Assembly: GCA_025353525.1 (NCBI GenBank) | Contig: JANXOO010000260.1 | Span: 1 to 5,614 of the forward strand | Length of the DNA stretch: 5,614 nt | From: Schlesneria sp. | GTDB taxonomy: Bacteria > Planctomycetota > Planctomycetia > Planctomycetales > Planctomycetaceae | Reading direction: 5' to 3' | In this document: piece by piece, positions 1 to 5,614 of the stretch | Position numbering within the stretch: the stretch's first letter is position 1 | How the letters are laid out: each line of letters opens with the position of its first letter | Position numbers and translations under genes: made by a program | The notes under the pieces: generated by a model | What the model was told of the DNA's origin: nothing | The model's database searches: none | Seen by the model: the letters and a program-made list of their open reading frames with translations, nothing else

Positions 1-1796
1 CAATCGTGCTGAATCCCGAACAGCGTGGAATCTACGGCAACCTGGGAAATGCTCTGCGGGCGCAAGGGAAACTGAACGAAGCGGTTCCGATTTACCGCCG
101 GGCAGTTGAAATCGGGCCAAAAGATGCCGAAGCGTGGTGCAACCTTGGGACTGTGTACCGGGATCAGGAGAAGTTGCACGAAGCGATCACCTGTTATCGT
201 CGTGCAATCGAACTGAAGCCAAAGTTCGTGGAAGGATTGAGTAATCTGGGAATCGCCCTGAAAGAACTGGGGCAAATGGACGAAGCCATCGCCTGTTACA
301 GGCAGGCACTGGATCTCGACCCTGGCTTTGTCGAAGTCTATGGCAATCTTGGCAACGCCTTGACCGAACGCGGATTGCCAGACCAGGCCATCGCCTGCTA
401 TCGCCAGGGGTTGGGCGTGAAGCCCGATTATGCCGTGACGCATGCCAACCTGGGTTCGGCACTCAAAGACCTGCGAAAGCTCGACGAAGCGATTGCCTGT
501 TTTCACACGGCACTGAGATTGAATCCGTCATATGCGGTGGCCCGCAGTAACCTGCTGTTGACATCTCAATATCATGCCGATGTCACGCTGGAAAAACTTG
601 CCGCCGCCCATGCGGAATACGATCAATCGCTTCCAGTACAAGCCGGGGAAACAGCACCGCAGAATGCCCGTGATCGAGAACCAGGGCGTCCGCTACGAAT
701 CGGATTCGTTTCGCCCGACCTTTGTCGTCATCCAGTGGGATATTTTCTGATCAGGTGTCTGGAACACCTCGACCGCAGCCGAATTGAAACATTTTTCTAT
801 AGCGATCAGCTGAACAAAGACGAAATGACCGCACGATTTCAAGCGGTCGCATGGACCTGGCGGGACGTGAATGGTTCGAGTAACACCGAACTGTTTGATC
901 GGATTGTCAGTGATCAGATCGACATACTTTTCGATCTGGCAGGACACACAGCGAAGAACCGGCTGCCGGTATTCGCTCGCAAGCCGGCACCTCTTCAGGT
1001 GACGTGGGCCGGGTATGTCGGCACGACAGGCCTGAAAGCCATGGACTACATTCTTGCAGACCGTTACGAAATTCCTGACGAAGCAGAACCGCACTATCGC
1101 GAAAAAGTGCTCAGAATGCCGGACGGTTATGTCACCTACGATCCGCCGAAGTACGCGCCGGATGTGTCGCCATTACCTGCACCAAATCGTGGATATGTCA
1201 CGTTCGGCTGTTTCAACAATCAGGCAAAAATCACTCCCCGAACTGTGGCAATCTGGGCTTGGATATTGAAACGAATTCCGGATTCGAAGCTTGTGCTGAA
1301 GTACAAGGGGATGAACGACGCCTCGATTTCGAAAGCGTTGTCCGAGGAATTTATCGACCATGGAATCGATCCGGATCGCATCGAGTTTCGCGGGTGGTCA
1401 GACCATGCAGAATTGCTCGCGGAGTATCATCGGATCGATGTGGCACTCGACCCTCTCCCCTACAACGGCGGATTGACGACGTGCGAGGCCATGTGGATGG
1501 GGGTTCCCGTGATTACAACACCCGGTGAAACCTTCGCAGCCAGGCATTCCCTCAGTCATCTCTCGAACGCAGGACTGACGGAAATGATTGCACGAGACAT
1601 GGGCGAATACGTCGAACTGGCCGTGGCTTTGGCGGCAGACTGGCCTCGACTTTCTGCAATCAGGTCGACGTTGCGGCAACAAATGGCTTCGTCACCACTC
1701 TGCGACGGAAAACGGTTCGCCACAGATTTTATGAGAATCCTGTTCGAGATCCACGAGAAACGCTGGAGCCCAATCGTAAGTACCGGATTGGCGTAA
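1..1796 (+). CDS. TPR-repeat GT41 (SPINDLY/OGT-like) glycosyltransferase, 5'-truncated by the window edge
   Basis: This is probably a cytoplasmic GT-B glycosyltransferase moving a sugar (GlcNAc or another) from a nucleotide sugar to Ser/Thr of proteins; donor and substrate cannot be read from sequence. Counting from the in-frame GTG at base 6, residues 8-176 hold five 34-residue TPRs, each with the NLG...A...EAI.CYR.A pattern. The GT41 catalytic region follows from about residue 229. It shows RIGFVSPDLCRHPVGYF (230-247, His242 in the place of the OGT N-lobe His), LAGHT (311-315), FNNQAKIT (403-410, Lys408 aligning by eye with the UDP-binding Lys), and YNGGLTTCEAMWMGVPVIT (486-504). The C-terminal SSPLCDGKRF is also typical. 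The reading frame is open to the left edge, and residues before the first full TPR look like the end of another repeat. The GTG is therefore probably not the true start. The next gene is convergent. Family assignment is firm; specificity is open. Confidence 0.93.
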   Translation, partial: IVLNPEQRGIYGNLGNALRAQGKLNEAVPIYRRAVEIGPKDAEAWCNLGTVYRDQEKLHEAITCYRRAIELKPKFVEGLSNLGIALKELGQMDEAIACYRQALDLDPGFVEVYGNLGNALTERGLPDQAIACYRQGLGVKPDYAVTHANLGSALKDLRKLDEAIACFHTALRLNPSYAVARSNLLLTSQYHADVTLEKLAAAHAEYDQSLPVQAGETAPQNARDREPGRPLRIGFVSPDLCRHPVGYFLIRCLEHLDRSRIETFFYSDQLNKDEMTARFQAVAWTWRDVNGSSNTELFDRIVSDQIDILFDLAGHTAKNRLPVFARKPAPLQVTWAGYVGTTGLKAMDYILADRYEIPDEAEPHYREKVLRMPDGYVTYDPPKYAPDVSPLPAPNRGYVTFGCFNNQAKITPRTVAIWAWILKRIPDSKLVLKYKGMNDASISKALSEEFIDHGIDPDRIEFRGWSDHAELLAEYHRIDVALDPLPYNGGLTTCEAMWMGVPVITTPGETFAARHSLSHLSNAGLTEMIARDMGEYVELAVALAADWPRLSAIRSTLRQQMASSPLCDGKRFATDFMRILFEIHEKRWSPIVSTGLA

Positions 1797-1929
1797 ACAG
1801 CCTTTCGCACAACAATTTTCAGAGCGAGTCTGGAATTGACGTTGTCCCCGTCGAGTGCTCGTTCAAAACGGGAAAGCAGATTCCCGAACTGAACCTGAAA
1901 AACAGGTGCAATTGTCGCTGCCAGGCGAG

Positions 1930-1949
1930 CGGGGGATGTTAATCCCCTG
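1930..1949. terminator. Possible hairpin terminator between convergent genes
   Basis: An 8-bp stem, 1930-1937 against 1942-1949, closes a GTTA loop. Four G-C pairs and two A-T pairs are contiguous, with one G-T wobble and a closing C-G. It lies in the 169-base gap between the convergent ends of the glycosyltransferase (stop at 1796) and the small minus-strand gene (stop at 1966), where a shared terminator is expected. Neither side has a T-run, so it is not a textbook intrinsic terminator. The structure is seen; termination is inferred. Confidence 0.35.
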
Positions 1950-1965
1950 ATTGTGCGTTCTGCCG

Positions 1966-2319
1966 TCAATTTGCCAGCTTTTTTAATTCTTTCCACACCG
2001 CTTTGGCGTAGTCGGAATTCAGCCGGACAAATTGAATTCGTCGGATGTCCAGCGATTGCGATTTTCCGTCAGGAGTTTTCACAAAGACGAATGGCAGACA
2101 AATGGCTTTGATTTTCAGAGGCGTCCCCTTGCTGCAGCCTCTAAAGGAAATCTGAACCGGTTCATCGTAAGGAAGCGATGTCGATTCGCAGCACCACATG
2201 AACGATGGAAATTCGTGAACCACGTTCAATATGGCAACGAAATGACCGCATTCGAGATCCTCCGGAGCGACGCAAGCGGCCAGGTGAGGCGCGTTGTCGT
2301 GAGTGTGTACGGTTTTCAT
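1966..2319 (-). CDS. Small conserved-looking protein of unknown function (117 aa)
   Basis: The product has no function I recognise. It has a coherent, protein-like sequence: VAPEDLECGHFVAILNVVHEF near the N-terminus (residues 17-37), a WCC motif (42-44), an alternating hydrophobic stretch LKIKAICLPFVFVKTPDG (68-85), then SLDIRRIQFVRL (88-99) and a Lys-rich C-terminal helix. The middle reads as a small beta-rich, perhaps barrel-like fold. Six cysteines (16, 24, 43, 44, 62, 73) are many for its size, though no CxxC pair is present. There is no signal peptide or membrane segment, so it is probably cytoplasmic. ATG at 2319 is the only ATG in frame after the upstream in-frame TAA at 2370-2368; no clear Shine-Dalgarno precedes it. 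It is convergent with the glycosyltransferase and divergent from the repeat protein. From memory, planctomycete genomes carry similar short hypotheticals; I could not verify this by search. Confidence 0.75.
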   Translation of the reverse strand: MKTVHTHDNAPHLAACVAPEDLECGHFVAILNVVHEFPSFMWCCESTSLPYDEPVQISFRGCSKGTPLKIKAICLPFVFVKTPDGKSQSLDIRRIQFVRLNSDYAKAVWKELKKLAN

Positions 2320-2745
2320 TTTGAAATCCGGCGGAATGAATCGGCCATTCTGAAAAATGAGGTTTGGTTATTGTGACGGCGGTTTAACTTCCTGAAAGGA
2401 CATGCGATTGGAGCGAGAGGTTCGCGCAACATGACTGTTTGGTGCCTCGATTGATCGGTTCAATTTCCCTCCACAGATCCCTTTGTGCCGCGAGATGGAT
2501 TTCTGGGATCGCCGCGTCTGCGTGTTGCGAATTTCGGGCATTTCCCGCTTGGGAAGGCGGAATGCCGATGTTTCCAAAATGCATCGTGGTGATACAAGCC
2601 AATCCGAATCGCGGTGCCAGGTCCGGAAATCGGGGGGCAATTCAAGAATCTGCTAGCCAGAGAGCTGGCGTCGAAGTAGTCTTTAGGCGCAGCCCTTTAC
2701 GGTCGTATTGGGTCTCGCGGGACGTTTACTGTCGGAAAATGAGCC
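2320..2745. other. 426-base divergent intergenic region, no convincing gene
   Basis: This gap separates the starts of two divergent genes and should hold both promoters, but I find no -35/-10 pair good enough to call on either strand. Open frames crossing it (2368-2640 minus, 2439-2777 plus) encode Arg/Ser-rich sequence without motifs, and the plus one runs out of frame into the next gene. Two small inverted repeats are present: TTCCC/GGGAA at 2542-2555 with loop GCTT, and GCCAG/CTGGC at 2656-2669 with loop AGAG. Both are short enough to be chance. Confidence 0.5.
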
Positions 2746-2748
2746 ATG
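2734..2748 (+). promoter_or_regulatory. Weak ribosome-binding site and start of the DSD/DSG-repeat gene
   Basis: A GGAAAA stretch (2734-2739) sits 6 bases before the ATG at 2746, with its GGA core 9 bases upstream. It is a poor Shine-Dalgarno match. The start is still favoured because the helix-turn-helix domain begins within six residues of it. A competing ATG at 2739 is in another frame and soon stops. Confidence 0.4.
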
Positions 2749-5391
2749 GAACAGAAAAGATTCCTCACTGCCGGTGAAGTCTTCCAATTGTTCGGCGTCG
2801 ATGCCGATTCGCTGGAGTCGCTTGTTGAGTCGGGGGCGGTCAAGGCGCTTCCTGATCGGGGAAGCGTCAAGTACCGTAGCGAAGACTTCGTCGCACTCGT
2901 CAATTCGGGAAAACTTTCTCCGCGCACATCGGGCGAAATGTTTCAAGTCGATTCCAAAGGTGATATTCCGTTCCTTAAGGTCAATAACGACGACTTCGGA
3001 CTGAAGTTCGACGACGAAGTGTCGTTCCTGGAACTCGACGAAGAAGCCTTGAGCGAGCAGGCGAACGCCGGGTCGTCCGGGTCGCCGACCCCCAACCTTC
3101 CTGAAAACTGGTTTGAAGACAGTGACGATTCGATCGTCGTTCCGACAGCGTCTGACAAACCGGGCAAAGCCCCTTCATCGCTGAAAAAACCTGGACTGGA
3201 CGACGAAGAGACCGATTTCGAACTGAATATCGTCCCTGGCAAAGGCCGGACTCCCGACAGCGATAGTGATGTGCAGATTGTCGATGAGGACTCGATTCTT
3301 GAATTCGACGAACCGGATGTCCATCCTGCGGGCAGCGATAGCGACGTTCGACTCGAAGGCCCGGTCAGTTCGTCAGCGTCTCCCGCCGTCGGTCGACGAA
3401 AGAAGCCCGATAGTGACAGTGACGTCAGGCTTTCCAGGCCCTTGAAAGCGGCCGGAAGTGACAGCGATGTGACCGTTGTCACGGACCGGCAGTCTTCCGC
3501 TCGCTCGCCTGGAAAAAAGGCGGAAAGCGATAGCGGTGTGCAACGCGTGTCGCCCTCAAAATCACATGTCACAGGGGCTGACAGTGACAGCGATGTTGTA
3601 CTGGTGGCTTCACCCGTCGAAAGTGGCCGCAAGTCCCCTTCAAAACCCGTAGCGGGAAAGAAGCCCGACAGCGACAGCGATGTCCGGCTGTCGGAAAGCA
3701 TCGCTGAAGTTCCAATGGCAGCGTCAATCGATGCCGATTCGGGCGACAGTGACATTCGGCTGGAAAGCGAAGACGGTTCCAAATCGCCGCGAGTGTCGTT
3801 CGACCACTTCTTCAATGATTCGGTCATCGACGATGAAGGAAGTGCGATTCGACTGAGCAAAGTCGAGAGCGGGATGGCACTCGAAAAAGCTTTCGACGAC
3901 AGTGGTGTGACACTCGAATCTTCGAATCCGGGAAGCAATCTCTCGCACGAATCGGCGGGCGAGACGCAGGAAATCGACATTCTCGACAGTGGCATAACAC
4001 TGGATTCGTCAGATTTCGACAGCGGCATCAAGCTTGAAGCGGCATTCCCCGACAGCGGTGTTGCATTGCATTCTGTTCAACAAGATGCCGGTGCAACACA
4101 GGAGATCGATATACTCGGCAGTGGAATTACACTGGACTCGTCGGATTTCGACAGCGGCATCAAGCTTGAAGCGGCAGTCCCCGACAGCGGTGTTGCATTG
4201 CATTCTGTTCAACAAGACGATGGTGCGACGCAGGAAATTGAGATTCTTGACAGCGGAATCACACTGGATTCATCATCGGGTGCAGACAGTGACTTCATGT
4301 TCGGGTCGGCCCTCCCGGAGAGTGGAGTCATTCTGGAATCCGAAATTTCGGGTGACGGACCTACTCTGGAAATCGAAATCCCGGACAGTGGCATTTCGCT
4401 GGAACCCGTGGCGACAGGCAGTGCGATTCATCTCGAATCTGCCGAACCAGACAGTGGCATCTCACTCGAACCCGATAATGCCGACAGTGGAATTTCGCTT
4501 GAGATGGATGTTCCGGACAGCGGAATCTCGCTGGAACCCGTCAACGCTGATAGTGGGATTGCATTGGAACCCGTAGCCGCAGACAGCGATGTCTCGCTCG
4601 ATTTTTTACAGGCCGACAGCGGGATTTCTCTCGAAGCAGAGAAGCCCGACAGCGGCATTACGCTTGAGAAAGATGACAGCGGAATCCGGGTCGAAGCGAG
4701 CGACAGTGGAATCACGTTTGAGGATGACGTCTTCGAACCAGCCGCGACCTTGTCCGAAGACGACGATGGCGACTTTGAATTGATGTCCGATGACGAAATG
4801 GATCTGGACGGCGGAACTCAAACCCTGAGTTTGTCGAGTGAACACGCGCTCGACTCCGGCTTTGATGTCAGTCTGGCTGACCCGGAGCAGACGACAGAAT
4901 TGCGTTTCGACGGAGCCAGCTCCGGAGAAATCGATGTTGTCAAAGGACGAGGCCGGGCGGCTCTTCCATCGCAGGCGTTAAGCCTGAGCGAGGCATTCAA
5001 GCTTGACGAACCGCTCGAAGTCGAAGACCTCGATATTTCTGAAGACCTTGACGCCGCATCCGGCGGTTTCAGCGATGAATTTGCGGAAGTTGACGAAGAC
5101 GTTCTCGAAGCGTCCGATGCAGACTTTTCCGATGCCGAAGCTGTCTCGGTCGACGAAGGCGACGAATTCAGCGACAGTGAAGTGGTGGCCCCTGTTGCAA
5201 AAACGCGGGCTGGTCCAAGAGAGCCTGCATGGGGGATGTTGGCCGTGGCACCCATCATCGGAGCGTCGGTCTTCATGATGGCAACGGTCATGATTCTCTG
5301 GGGAGGCATCGCCACTATGTGGACGGGTGCTGAAGCTCCAGGCCCCGCAGGAATGCTGATTTCAACTCTGGCAGGACTTATCGGCAGTTGA
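2746..5391 (+). CDS. Large DSD/DSG-repeat protein with N-terminal HTH domain and C-terminal membrane anchor (881 aa)
   Basis: Function unknown. Residues 6-57 resemble a MerR/excisionase-type winged helix-turn-helix: LTAGEVFQLFGV helix, a second helix ending VESGAVKAL, a wing, then YRSEDFVALVNSG. Residues 60-165 are acidic linker. Residues 170-340 carry about eight DSDSDV-like motifs separated by Lys/Arg/Ser/Pro linkers (for example SPGKK, KSPSK). Residues 380-661 change to DSGI/DSGV motifs followed by xLE, including a 44-residue tandem duplication (407-494) and a regular 11-residue array (547-643). Residues 660-815 are strongly acidic. One transmembrane helix is predicted at about 831-859, followed by a 22-residue tail ending in a short hydrophobic stretch (868-879). 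Lys819, Arg821 and Arg825 just before the helix, with no basic residue after it, favour N-in topology. The bulk would then be a cytoplasmic, mostly disordered, tail-anchored scaffold. I recall similar HTH-DSG-TM proteins in planctomycetes, but none with a known role. Confidence 0.88.
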   Translation: MEQKRFLTAGEVFQLFGVDADSLESLVESGAVKALPDRGSVKYRSEDFVALVNSGKLSPRTSGEMFQVDSKGDIPFLKVNNDDFGLKFDDEVSFLELDEEALSEQANAGSSGSPTPNLPENWFEDSDDSIVVPTASDKPGKAPSSLKKPGLDDEETDFELNIVPGKGRTPDSDSDVQIVDEDSILEFDEPDVHPAGSDSDVRLEGPVSSSASPAVGRRKKPDSDSDVRLSRPLKAAGSDSDVTVVTDRQSSARSPGKKAESDSGVQRVSPSKSHVTGADSDSDVVLVASPVESGRKSPSKPVAGKKPDSDSDVRLSESIAEVPMAASIDADSGDSDIRLESEDGSKSPRVSFDHFFNDSVIDDEGSAIRLSKVESGMALEKAFDDSGVTLESSNPGSNLSHESAGETQEIDILDSGITLDSSDFDSGIKLEAAFPDSGVALHSVQQDAGATQEIDILGSGITLDSSDFDSGIKLEAAVPDSGVALHSVQQDDGATQEIEILDSGITLDSSSGADSDFMFGSALPESGVILESEISGDGPTLEIEIPDSGISLEPVATGSAIHLESAEPDSGISLEPDNADSGISLEMDVPDSGISLEPVNADSGIALEPVAADSDVSLDFLQADSGISLEAEKPDSGITLEKDDSGIRVEASDSGITFEDDVFEPAATLSEDDDGDFELMSDDEMDLDGGTQTLSLSSEHALDSGFDVSLADPEQTTELRFDGASSGEIDVVKGRGRAALPSQALSLSEAFKLDEPLEVEDLDISEDLDAASGGFSDEFAEVDEDVLEASDADFSDAEAVSVDEGDEFSDSEVVAPVAKTRAGPREPAWGMLAVAPIIGASVFMMATVMILWGGIATMWTGAEAPGPAGMLISTLAGLIGS
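3250..3768 (+). repeat. Interspersed DSDSDV-type motif repeats within the 881-aa protein
   Basis: About eight copies of a [D/G/E]-S-D-S-[D/G]-[V/I] motif, often followed by xL, occur at residues of roughly 171, 197, 222, 237, 260, 279, 308 and 331. Spacing is irregular (about 15-30 residues). Linkers are basic and Ser/Pro-rich, with GRRKK, SPGKK, SPSK and KSPSK, unlike the acidic flanks. The coding DNA is GAY-AGY-GAY-AGY-GAY, with AGC and AGT mixed. Confidence 0.85.
3964..4275 (+). repeat. 132-bp tandem duplication (two full units plus a partial third)
   Basis: Unit 1 is 3964-4095, unit 2 is 4096-4227, and a partial third is 4228-4275; each full unit encodes 44 residues starting TQEID and ending QQDxGA. 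By eye the full units differ at 14 of 132 bases. The differences are clustered: nine fall in the first 48 bases, whereas 74 bases (4012-4085 against 4144-4217) differ only once. The repeats keep the reading frame and encode DSGI/DSGV motifs. Confidence 0.95.
4384..4728 (+). repeat. 33-bp degenerate tandem array encoding 11-residue DSGISLE repeats
   Basis: Starting at residue 547, units begin at 547, 558, 569, 580, 591, 602, 613, 624 and 635, a strict 11-residue period. The consensus is DSGISLEPxxx, usually with P or A last. Variants are GSAIHLE (558) and DSDVSLD (613). After 635 the period shortens to 9 residues (644, 653). At DNA level the units are diverged at synonymous sites. Confidence 0.9.
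5237..5323 (+). other. Predicted C-terminal transmembrane segment of the repeat protein
   Basis: Residues 831-859, starting at MLAVAPIIGASVF and ending near IATMW, form the only long uncharged hydrophobic stretch in the protein. It is flanked on the N-side by basic residues and on the C-side by a short uncharged-to-acidic tail. No N-terminal signal peptide exists, so this is a tail-anchor-like arrangement. Confidence 0.85.
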
Positions 5392-5471
5392 TTTGAGAAT
5401 TGCGGCCGACTGCGACACCGTCGACATTCGATGAAGGCACGGCTATTGAGTTCGCTCGGCGCCAGTCGCTT

Positions 5472-5614
5472 TCAGCGTCGGATGCAGTACAAATGGTTCA
5501 TTCCGCGCAGCATCAGGCGGTCCCCGTGAACGGCGGCTGACGCCCGGAAGAGGTCGTCTTCAAGTCGACTCGTTGAAAGCACTTTGAGTTTTGGGCCTGG
5601 TGCGATTGCCACTG
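5472..5614 (-). CDS. C-terminal fragment of a probable PQQ/BamB-like beta-propeller protein
   Basis: The minus strand is open from the right window edge to a TGA at 5474-5472 and gives 46 complete residues. They begin VAIAPGPKLKVLS, continue RLEDDLFRASAAVHGDRLMLRG and end NHLYCIRR. This reads as the closing blade of a PQQ-repeat propeller: a strand with a value-type phrase (KLKVLSTSRL), then the familiar pattern of S-A-V-x-G-D-R-L-x-L-R-G followed by L-Y-C-I. Such proteins are usually exported and act in outer-membrane assembly or as PQQ-like-domain enzymes; with only one blade visible, the role cannot be decided. The gene converges on the 881-residue repeat gene with 80 bases between stops. 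The start and most of the protein lie outside the window. Confidence 0.72.
   Translation of the reverse strand, partial: VAIAPGPKLKVLSTSRLEDDLFRASAAVHGDRLMLRGMNHLYCIRR

Noticed and set aside
1556..1996. Minus-strand open frame of 146 codons across the glycosyltransferase 3' end
   Set aside because: It overlaps the conserved GT41 C-terminus and the end of the small minus gene, and its translation has no family-like features.
2368..2640. Minus-strand open frame of 90 codons upstream of the small gene
   Set aside because: No recognisable motif, many Arg/Ser/His residues, and no start signal; most likely chance.
2439..2777. Plus-strand open frame of 112 codons in the intergenic region
   Set aside because: Composition is Arg/Ser/Cys-rich and unlike real neighbours, there is no start signal, and it overlaps the start of the 881-residue gene out of frame.
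3250..3768. DSDSDV motifs as EF-hand or dockerin-like calcium sites
   Set aside because: The D-x-D-x-D spacing is suggestive, but the following glycine and helix needed for such loops are absent, and the predicted topology puts the region in the cytoplasm.
2943..4031. Long minus-strand open frame of 362 codons rich in Ser/Leu/Pro
   Set aside because: It is the antisense of the DSD/DSG repeats: GAY-AGY-GAY read backwards yields stop-free Leu-Ser repeats. It has no domain and lies wholly inside the coherent plus-strand gene.
3964..4275. Repeat cluster as a CRISPR array or mobile element end
   Set aside because: Units are directly adjacent, in frame, and encode continuous protein; there are no spacers, inverted ends or transposase.
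4034..4576. Plus-strand open frame of 180 codons inside the repeat gene
   Set aside because: It is a shifted reading of the tandem repeats, kept open by their composition; Arg/Thr/Trp-rich without structure.
5446..5459. Hairpin with a TTCG loop after the repeat gene as a terminator
   Set aside because: Only three Watson-Crick pairs (GAG/CTC) plus two G-T wobbles, and no T-run; too weak to call.

Overview
The window looks like bacterial chromosome from the phylum Planctomycetota. This is an inference from protein style: a TPR-GT41 glycosyltransferase, a small orphan protein of a type I associate with planctomycetes, a huge acidic DSD/DSG-repeat protein with an N-terminal helix-turn-helix and a C-terminal membrane anchor, and the tail of a PQQ-type beta-propeller protein. 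Start sites lack strong Shine-Dalgarno sequences. I see no mobile element, CRISPR array, tRNA or rRNA.

Layout. (1) Bases 1-1796, plus strand: the 3' part of a TPR-repeat SPINDLY/OGT-like glycosyltransferase, with its start beyond the left edge. (2) 1797-1965: a short convergent intergenic region with a GC-rich hairpin. (3) 1966-2319, minus strand: a 117-residue protein of unknown function. (4) 2320-2745: a 426-base divergent intergenic region with no convincing gene. (5) 2746-5391, plus strand: an 881-residue protein, the most unusual item here. (6) 5392-5471: a short convergent gap. (7) 5472-5614, minus strand: the last 46 residues of a gene entering from the right edge, resembling the closing blade of a PQQ/BamB-like propeller.

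The four genes alternate in direction (+, -, +, -), so they do not form an operon and the order alone argues for no shared pathway. The 881-residue protein carries the main interest. It joins a MerR/excisionase-like N-terminal domain, about eight DSDSDV-type motifs in Lys/Pro/Ser linkers, a recent 132-bp tandem duplication, a regular 11-residue DSGISLE array, an acidic stretch, and one C-terminal transmembrane helix. Its motif serines almost always use AGC/AGT codons while neighbouring serines use TCN, which records how the array grew. Its function is unknown to me.
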